From NCBI GenBank assembly GCA_964507645.1, contig CAZDPU010000015.1:1-27976 (forward strand): 27,976 nucleotides of DNA, read 5' to 3'. Source of the stretch: UBA6624 sp964507645 (GTDB taxonomy: Bacteria; UBP7; UBA6624). Shown here in pieces: positions 22,612 through 27,976 of the stretch (its first letter is position 1; every line of letters starts with the position of its first letter). The translations under genes and the position numbers were made by a program. The notes beneath the pieces were generated by a model. It was not told the origin of the DNA, searched no databases, and saw only the letters and a list, made by a program, of their open reading frames with translations.

Positions 22612-23312
22612 AAAAGGTTCAATTTCTTGATAGGGAAATCGTTATTTCCAAAGAAGAAGAGATAATCAAGAAGATAATACATTCTTTAAAAAATAAAAAA
22701 ACAATGAATATATTCACTTTGAATCCTGAAACTTGGAGCAAAACCAGAAATATGAAATTTGATAAAAATGTTTTTTGGATTCCAGAAAGTGTAAGTGTTT
22801 GTTGTGCAATGGTTTTTCTTGGATTGAAGCCTTTAAGAATTCCAGGAATAGATTTGGTAGAAAGGTTGCTAAAAGATAATAATTTAAATATTGTGTGCTG
22901 GGGTGGAAAGGATGATGATTGTAAAAAGTTAATAGAAAATTGGAAGAACCTGGGGTTTTCTTCTATGGCCATAGGTGCTTTTGATGGTTTTTCAGAAAAT
23001 TCTAGGGATGTTAAATCTTTGATTGAGAAAAATAACAATGTTGTTCTCTTGGTTGGCAAAGGTGCCGGAATTCAAGAAAAAGAAATATTACATATTTCTA
23101 AAAATTTAAATTCTTGTATTTCTTTTGGTGTTGGGGGCTCTTTAGATGTTTTTTTAGGCAAAAAAAAGAGAGCTCCAAGGATCATGAGCCGATTTGGGTT
23201 TGAATACCTGTGGAGGATATTTTTTGAACCAAGAAGGTTAATTAGAATAATAAATTCGTATCCTGGATTTTTTATTGAGGTTTTAAAGAGTAAGTTTTGT
23301 ATAAAAAAATAA
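22602..23312 (+). CDS. WecG/TagA/CpsF family glycosyltransferase (GT26)
   Basis: GT26 enzymes transfer N-acetylmannosamine(uronic acid) or related sugars onto undecaprenyl-diphosphate-linked GlcNAc in enterobacterial common antigen, teichoic acid linkage or S-layer-binding polymers. The 236-residue protein has the family pattern RIPGIDLVERLL (78-90), the WGG motif, GAFDGF, and the diagnostic C-terminal FGVGGSLDVFLGKKKRAP followed by RFGFEYLWRIFFEPRR. The catalytic acid region (usually ADG near PESVSVCC) is changed here and lacks an obvious Asp. It overlaps its neighbours on both sides and, with the CsaB-like gene, suggests a pyruvylated wall polymer. Confidence 0.88.
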   Translation: MDLKKVQFLDREIVISKEEEIIKKIIHSLKNKKTMNIFTLNPETWSKTRNMKFDKNVFWIPESVSVCCAMVFLGLKPLRIPGIDLVERLLKDNNLNIVCWGGKDDDCKKLIENWKNLGFSSMAIGAFDGFSENSRDVKSLIEKNNNVVLLVGKGAGIQEKEILHISKNLNSCISFGVGGSLDVFLGKKKRAPRIMSRFGFEYLWRIFFEPRRLIRIINSYPGFFIEVLKSKFCIKK

Positions 23313-23971
23313 ACAAGCCTTTACAGCTTTTTGTCTGTAACTTTTTTTTCTTATTTTTCGTTTCTCTTTTTTCATTTTCAAATTATTTTCAAAAAAATGT
23401 TTTTTTAAGTGTCTATTTTGAAACAGAAGAAGAGGTTAATGATGCGGTTTCTTATATCGAGAATTCAAAAGACCTTTCTCTAAACTTTAAAGTTTTTGAC
23501 CCTGAGGAGAATTTGTCTTTTTTGTCTGAAAGATTTAATACAAAGTTTAGCGAAAAGCTGGTTGATGATATTTCTTGGTCTATTAATCTTTACCCTGGAA
23601 AAAGTGAAGATTTGAGTAAATTCAAGGAAAAAATGAGATTGCTGATGCCTCCAGACAATCTTGTAGGTTTGGAAAATATTGATTTTTACAATCAGATAAG
23701 TAAAAATTTTAAAAATTTATCTTTTTTATTTCTTGGATTCTTTTTCCTTTTTGCAATTGTCTTTTTGTCTGAAAGAATTGAAAATTTAGTTTTTGTGTTT
23801 GTTACGGGGTCTTTTTTAGTTTTTTTATTCAGTGCATTATCCCTGAAATCTCTTAATTTTATTTTTTCAAATGATATTCGTTCTATTTTGCAAGAATTGT
23901 GGATTTATGTTTTTGTTCTAAATATTTTTTTGTTTATTATTAGCAGAAGGAAGTTTTTAAAAGTTTCGTGA
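23297..23971 (+). CDS. ftsX: Compact FtsX-like cell-division permease
   Basis: FtsX partners FtsE in an ABC-transporter-like complex that activates peptidoglycan hydrolases at division. The 224-residue protein has one N-terminal helix (about 9-29), an extracytoplasmic domain (30-140) with the FtsX-like opening VFLSVYF and a SINLYPGKSED region, then three helices (about 141-158, 163-183, 201-216), as expected for FtsX topology. It is smaller than the usual 290-350 residues and lacks the cytosolic N-terminus. The start is TTG at 23297 overlapping the GT26 gene by 16 nt. No ftsE is nearby, but the next genes encode an EnvC-type peptidase and CtpA, a common ftsX neighbourhood. Confidence 0.72.
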   Translation: MYKKINKPLQLFVCNFFFLFFVSLFSFSNYFQKNVFLSVYFETEEEVNDAVSYIENSKDLSLNFKVFDPEENLSFLSERFNTKFSEKLVDDISWSINLYPGKSEDLSKFKEKMRLLMPPDNLVGLENIDFYNQISKNFKNLSFLFLGFFFLFAIVFLSERIENLVFVFVTGSFLVFLFSALSLKSLNFIFSNDIRSILQELWIYVFVLNIFLFIISRRKFLKVS

Positions 23972-25032
23972 ATTTTTTTATAGTTTTTATTATTTTTTTC
24001 CTTGCGGAGATTCCAAAGGGCTTGCAAGAGATTTGGTCTGAAATTGACTCCATTTATATTGAGTTAGACCTTCTCAAAGATGATATAAAAGATCAAGAAG
24101 ATTTAATTCAGTCTGAATTCAAGAAAATTCAAGATTTAAAAAATGATATTAATTTACTCAATAATAAAAAAAATCAATTATCAACCACTTCAGAAAACCT
24201 TCAATCAGGTTTAGGAAATGAGTATTCAAAACTTTCTTCAATACTCAATTCCTCTCTAAAAGACAAGAGGATTATTCCTTCTTGGTTTTTGATTTTTGGC
24301 TATGAGGAGAATTTGGATTCTTATCAGGAAAAAGTTTTAGGTCTTTCCAAGTCTATTTCAGCATTTGAAGATTCTTTGAAAGGTGTTGAGGATGAAATTG
24401 TTTTAGTGGATTCGTCTCTTGATAGTAGCAGGAACAAGAAAAATGACTTAGATGAATCCCTAATAGAGAATGAAAAAATATTACTAAGTTACAGAACTGA
24501 ATTTGCTTCATTTGAAAAAAAATACAAAAAGGATATTGCTGACTTGCGAAATAAAAGAGATGTTTTTGAAAAGGATATAGAGCCCGAGATGATTTTAACT
24601 TACAGGGGTGCAAGGTGGGAAATTCCATTGTATAAACCTGCTGAGGGAGTCATATCGAGCCCTTTTGACCCAAACAGATTGCATCCGGTTCTTGGATATA
24701 TTAGGCCTCATAACGGTCAGGATATTGCAGCCCCAAAAGGAACTCCGGTTTATGCAGCTGAAACTGGAAGGGTTATTTTTGTTGGAGAGAAGGGTGGCAA
24801 TTGGGCTGGTTTAGGCAAATTTATAATCATCCAGCATGATGATGGATGGGAGACCAGGTACGCTCATTTGAGTAAGATATTGATTGACAATGAAAAAGCT
24901 GTTAAGAGGGGAGACAGGATAGGCTTAGTTGGAAGTACAGGATTGTCTACTGGCCCACATTTGCATTTTGAAACAAGAAAAAATAATATTCCTTATGACC
25001 CGATGCCTTTATTAGATATTCATGAAAAGTAA
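23968..25032 (+). CDS. envC: EnvC-type coiled-coil peptidase with M23 (LytM) domain
   Basis: The 354-residue protein has a short N-terminal hydrophobic signal, a long coiled coil (about 20-200, rich in Glu/Lys/Leu/Asn), then an M23 zinc metallopeptidase domain. The zinc and catalytic residues are all present: His248 and Asp252 (HNGQD), His300 (YAHLS), and His331/His333 (GPHLHFE). Such proteins work outside the inner membrane, controlled by FtsEX, to cleave or activate cleavage of peptidoglycan crosslinks. E. coli EnvC has lost the zinc ligands; this one has not, so it is probably itself an enzyme. It starts with GTG at 23968 (GTGA overlap with ftsX) and overlaps ctpA by 11 nt. Confidence 0.9.
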   Translation: MNFFIVFIIFFLAEIPKGLQEIWSEIDSIYIELDLLKDDIKDQEDLIQSEFKKIQDLKNDINLLNNKKNQLSTTSENLQSGLGNEYSKLSSILNSSLKDKRIIPSWFLIFGYEENLDSYQEKVLGLSKSISAFEDSLKGVEDEIVLVDSSLDSSRNKKNDLDESLIENEKILLSYRTEFASFEKKYKKDIADLRNKRDVFEKDIEPEMILTYRGARWEIPLYKPAEGVISSPFDPNRLHPVLGYIRPHNGQDIAAPKGTPVYAAETGRVIFVGEKGGNWAGLGKFIIIQHDDGWETRYAHLSKILIDNEKAVKRGDRIGLVGSTGLSTGPHLHFETRKNNIPYDPMPLLDIHEK

Positions 25033-26278
25033 TTTAAAAAAAATTCCAAAAAGTTTTCATTGGGCTCTTGTGGCTTTTTTTTCCTTTATTTTTATACAGT
25101 CGTATATTAACAAGGGCTTAGATGGATCAGGGGACGGAATCACTCCAGAAGTTTCTTTTGAAGGTGTTCCGTATGTAAAAGAAGCTTGGGAAGTTATTGA
25201 AAAAAGGTATTTTGAAGATATAACTTTTGAAAAAAGTCAAGAAATTTCAGAAGGTGCAATCGCGGGAATGATGTCATCTTTTGATAGGTATAGTCGATTT
25301 GTTCCTCCAACTAAATCACAGATAGAGTGGGAAAACACTGAAGGTAGTTTTGGAGGCATTGGCGTCACAATCGCTCCTTATGGAAAATTTTTACAAGTTG
25401 TTTCCGTGGTTAAAGATGGGCCTGCGTACAAGTCAAAGATTAAAAATGGCGATATTATTATTTCTGCAGATGGAGTGTCTTTTGATTCTTTGAGCTATGA
25501 AGAGTCAGTTTCTTTTGTTAGGGGGCCAATTGGCAAAGCGGTTAGGCTGGAAGTTATAGATTCAACAACAGCAGAGACTGTAGAAGTCTCTATTACTAGA
25601 GAGGTCGTCGTCGTCCCCTCGATAGGAAATGTTGAAAAGGTCAATGAAGAAACATATTTGATACAACTTCTTCAATTTAACAAGAACACTCCTTCTTTAA
25701 TGAGGCAAGAAATTCAAAAATTAATTAATGAAGATATTGAAAATTTAATATTAGACCTTAGAGGAAACCCTGGAGGAGAACTTTATTCCTGCTTGGAGAT
25801 AGTGGATATGTTCTTGGAAGAGGGTGTTATAGTCAAGATTAAATTCAGAGATGAAGAGAAGGTCTTTTCTGCTAAAACTGGAGATATTGCTGAAGATTTA
25901 AATCTTGTTGTTATTGTTGATGAATACAGCGCTTCTGCTAGTGAAATATTTGCAGGAGCAATTCAAGATCATGAGAGAGGGTTGATTATCGGGAATACAA
26001 CATTTGGAAAGGGTTTGGTCCAGCATGGGGAAACCCTTGAGAGTGGAGGTTCCATAATAATCACTACAGCTGTCTACTTGACCCCAAATGGGAATCAGGT
26101 CAATGGAAATGGAATTATTCCGGATTTAAAAATTGAAACCTCTGTTGACGAAAGCGTTGTAACTCTTTTGAACCAGATAGAAGAACTTCAAAATGAAATA
26201 TCTATCTTAAGGTCTGATATTAGGGATAGGATAGGTGATTTAATGCTTGAAAAAGCCATTGGAGAAATTGAAAAATGA
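25022..26278 (+). CDS. ctpA: C-terminal processing protease CtpA (S41 family, PDZ domain)
   Basis: CtpA/Prc proteases cut proteins from their C-termini in the periplasm, including peptidoglycan hydrolases. The 418-residue protein has an N-terminal anchor (about 13-28), a PDZ domain (about 104-190, GGIGVTI and the RGPIGKAVRLEV block) and the S41 core. The catalytic residues Ser305 (EYSASASE), Lys330 (FGKG) and Gln334 have the same spacing as E. coli Prc Ser430/Lys455/Gln459. The LDLRGNPGG block is standard. It overlaps the EnvC-type gene and sdhC (ATGA), so the protease is made with the wall enzyme that it may help to regulate (inference). Confidence 0.95.
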   Translation: MKSNLKKIPKSFHWALVAFFSFIFIQSYINKGLDGSGDGITPEVSFEGVPYVKEAWEVIEKRYFEDITFEKSQEISEGAIAGMMSSFDRYSRFVPPTKSQIEWENTEGSFGGIGVTIAPYGKFLQVVSVVKDGPAYKSKIKNGDIIISADGVSFDSLSYEESVSFVRGPIGKAVRLEVIDSTTAETVEVSITREVVVVPSIGNVEKVNEETYLIQLLQFNKNTPSLMRQEIQKLINEDIENLILDLRGNPGGELYSCLEIVDMFLEEGVIVKIKFRDEEKVFSAKTGDIAEDLNLVVIVDEYSASASEIFAGAIQDHERGLIIGNTTFGKGLVQHGETLESGGSIIITTAVYLTPNGNQVNGNGIIPDLKIETSVDESVVTLLNQIEELQNEISILRSDIRDRIGDLMLEKAIGEIEK

Positions 26279-26640
26279 AATACTCAATAAAAGAAGGAAT
26301 GCTTTCTTGGTTGCTTCACAGGTTGACTGGTATTGGAATTTTTGTTTTCTTGATTATTCATGTCATGGGTGCAATCTATTTGAAAATTGGTCCCGAAGAA
26401 TGGAATCATCACGTTGCTTTGTTTAATACCCCCTTTTTCAGGGTCGCTGAAGTTGGTTTAATGGGTGCTTTATTGTGGCATGGCTTAAATGGATTAAGGA
26501 TAATAATTATTGATTTTTCAGGAATAAGAACAAATCATTTTGCTAAATTTTTATTTTGGATTATTGTTTTTCTTACAATAATACTTTTAATCCCTGGAGC
26601 TTATTTGTTGCTTAAACCTTTGTTCGAGGGTGTAGCTTAA
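26275..26640 (+). CDS. sdhC: Succinate dehydrogenase membrane subunit C (cytochrome b)
   Basis: This is a small (121-residue) integral membrane subunit of complex II, with three likely helices (about 10-36, 57-79 and 88-112). The opening GMLSWLLHRLTGIGIFVFL has the Arg-His type motif of SdhC proteins, and WHGLNGLRIIIIDF (68-81) carries the heme-ligand His69 followed by the family G-x-R motif. It transfers electrons from the SdhAB part to quinone. It overlaps ctpA by 4 nt and sdhD by 1 nt. Both SdhC and SdhD carry a candidate heme histidine, so heme number cannot be decided by eye. Confidence 0.92.
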   Translation: MKYSIKEGMLSWLLHRLTGIGIFVFLIIHVMGAIYLKIGPEEWNHHVALFNTPFFRVAEVGLMGALLWHGLNGLRIIIIDFSGIRTNHFAKFLFWIIVFLTIILLIPGAYLLLKPLFEGVA

Positions 26641-27044
26641 TGAGTTACAAGAAGGTACCGGGAACTTTTGCATGGTGGTTCCAGAGGATTTCTGGGTCTT
26701 TTTTGATAATCCTTATTTTTATACACTTTATCGATGTTCATTTTATTCTTGGTGTTGAAAATTTAGATTTTGACTCTGTTGCGGAGAAATGGAACAAGCC
26801 AATATGGAGAATTATGGATGCATTGATGCTTATCCTCGGAATGATTCATGGAACTAATGGAATTGAATCCATTTTGTATGATTTTAAAAAAATTAGAAAA
26901 TATGAAAAATACTGGATTTTTTCTATCAGATCCATAGCTCTTGTTACTGTTGTTTTGGGTTCATGGGTTATCTTGACATTTTCACCTTCAGAATCTCAGA
27001 CAAATGAATCTTCGATTCCTGTTATTGAGGTTGAAAATGAATAA
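26640..27044 (+). CDS. sdhD: Succinate dehydrogenase membrane subunit D
   Basis: This 134-residue, three-helix membrane subunit (about 11-31, 57-75 and 91-112) pairs with SdhC as the anchor and quinone site of complex II. WWFQRISGSFLIILIFIH is the SdhD N-terminal pattern and MIHGTNGIESILYDF (68-82) carries candidate heme-ligand His70. A polar C-terminal tail of about 20 residues (SESQTNESS) is unusual and probably faces the aqueous side. It overlaps sdhC by 1 nt and sdhA by 8 nt (ATGAATAA). Confidence 0.92.
   Translation: MSYKKVPGTFAWWFQRISGSFLIILIFIHFIDVHFILGVENLDFDSVAEKWNKPIWRIMDALMLILGMIHGTNGIESILYDFKKIRKYEKYWIFSIRSIALVTVVLGSWVILTFSPSESQTNESSIPVIEVENE
27027..27030 (+). promoter_or_regulatory. 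Ribosome binding site of sdhA
   Basis: GAGG lies 6 nt before the sdhA ATG at 27037 and inside the end of sdhD, fixing the overlapping start. Confidence 0.6.
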
Positions 27045-27976
27045 ACATCAGTATGACGTTATTGTTATTGGTGCAGGTGGGGCTGGTCTTTCTGCAGTTG
27101 CAGCGATTCCAAAGGGTTTAAAAGTGGCTGTTTTGTCAAAATTATTTCCATTTAGAAGCCACACAGGTGCAGCTCAGGGTGGAATTTCTGCTGCTCTTGG
27201 AAACATCGAAGAAGACAATCCTCTTTGGCATGCTTATGACACTGTAAAAGGAAGTGATTACCTTGGAGACCAAGATGCAATTGTTCAGATGTGTAATGAT
27301 GCACCTGATGCTATTTTTGATTTAGAAAGAAAGGGTTTGCCTTTTTCAAGATTGGAAAATGGGAAAATTTCTCAAAGACCTTTTGGAGGGCACACAAAAC
27401 ACTGGGGAGAATCTCCAGTAAGAAGAGCCTGCCATTCTGCAGACAGGACTGGGCATATGATTCTTCATACGCTCTATCAACAGGCATTGAGAAGAGATAC
27501 TAATTTTTTTGACGAGTTTCAGGTAGTGGAAATAATTACAAAAGAAAATTCTTGTTATGGGGTTGTTGCTGTTAAGCTTTCAACTGGCGAAAGGCATATC
27601 TTTCATAGTAAGTCTGTGATTCTCGCAACAGGAGGATATGGTAGATGTTTTAAAGTGACAAGCAATGCACTTTCATTGACTGGGGACGGAATGGCAATAT
27701 GTTATCAGAAAGGCATCCCTCTCCAAGACATGGAGTTTGTTCAATTTCATCCTACCGGATTGCATCCTTTGGGAATATTGATAACTGAAGGCGCTAGAGG
27801 AGAAGGTGGGATATTGATAAATTCAGACGGTGAAAGGTTTATGGAGAGGTATGCTCCCTCGATAAAAGATTTGGCGCCTAGGGATATAGTTAGTAGATCA
27901 ATCTATGAAGAAATCAAAGCCGGAAGAGGGATAGACGGAAAGGATTTTGTTTATTTAGATTTGAGTCATCTTGGAA
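27037..27976 (+). CDS. sdhA: Succinate dehydrogenase flavoprotein subunit, 3' end cut by window
   Basis: About 313 residues are visible before the window ends. They show the dinucleotide motif VIVIGAGGAGLSAV, the covalent-FAD histidine in FRSHTGAAQGG (the usual motif is RSHTVAAQGG), RPFGGHTKHWGES, HSADRTGHMILHTL, the FHPTG motif (substrate region) and ITEGARGEGG. These are standard SdhA features of succinate-oxidising complex II. The SdhC-D-A order is as usual, with sdhB expected downstream outside the window. The start overlaps sdhD by 8 nt. Confidence 0.97.
   Translation, partial: MNKHQYDVIVIGAGGAGLSAVAAIPKGLKVAVLSKLFPFRSHTGAAQGGISAALGNIEEDNPLWHAYDTVKGSDYLGDQDAIVQMCNDAPDAIFDLERKGLPFSRLENGKISQRPFGGHTKHWGESPVRRACHSADRTGHMILHTLYQQALRRDTNFFDEFQVVEIITKENSCYGVVAVKLSTGERHIFHSKSVILATGGYGRCFKVTSNALSLTGDGMAICYQKGIPLQDMEFVQFHPTGLHPLGILITEGARGEGGILINSDGERFMERYAPSIKDLAPRDIVSRSIYEEIKAGRGIDGKDFVYLDLSHLG

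Overview
The window is about 28 kb of AT-rich, very tightly packed bacterial chromosome. It carries about 29 protein genes (two cut by the window edges), one tRNA and one riboswitch. Neighbouring genes usually overlap by 1-11 nt or sit within a few nt of each other. Two convergent gene pairs share a TTAA across their stop codons, and no gap exceeds about 125 nt once the tRNA and riboswitch are counted. Phage, transposon, plasmid, CRISPR and rRNA signals are absent. This looks like a streamlined, probably diderm, free-living (perhaps marine) bacterium. Gene content (TPP-controlled thiC, ftsX-M23 peptidase-ctpA order, SDH with two small membrane subunits, a pyruvyltransferase/GT26 pair) fits several lineages, so I do not name a taxon.

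Layout. 1-1912 (minus): a TPP riboswitch, thiC, and the start of an unknown exported or anchored protein. 1957-2850 (plus): an unknown membrane protein. 4941-2847 (minus): a Cys/Met-metabolism PLP enzyme and a membrane protein with an MshEN-like N-terminal domain. 4979-5538 (plus): tRNA-Glu(CUC) and an NTF2-like protein. 5603-13354 (plus): plsX-fabH-fabD-fabG-fabF, acyl-CoA dehydrogenase, etfB, etfA; this is a fatty-acid synthesis operon without acpP that runs directly into an FAD/ETF oxidation module. 19006-13351 (minus): a MIO-type aromatic amino acid lyase, a second acyl-CoA dehydrogenase, a PlsC-type acyltransferase with a long C-terminal extension, a fatty-acyl-CoA/AMP ligase and a tiny 43-residue protein. 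19022-19642 (plus): an unknown multi-pass membrane protein. 21807-19647 (minus): a LapA-like membrane protein, thioredoxin reductase and a threonine-dehydratase-type enzyme. 21838-27976 (plus): CsaB-like pyruvyltransferase, GT26 glycosyltransferase, compact FtsX, M23 peptidase of EnvC type, CtpA protease, then sdhC-sdhD-sdhA, all junctions overlapping.

How the genes may work together. The region 5.6-19 kb is almost wholly acyl metabolism. The plus operon builds acyl chains; its dehydrogenase and ETF can move electrons to or from acyl groups. The facing minus operon has a MIO lyase (which would make an aryl- or imidazolyl-acrylate), a ligase to activate an acid, a dehydrogenase that would need an ETF, and an acyltransferase to place the product on an acceptor. 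This is the best candidate for an undescribed pathway here. The link between the two operons is inference from position and enzyme class. The last operon joins envelope polymer synthesis and cell-wall remodelling to the respiratory succinate dehydrogenase.
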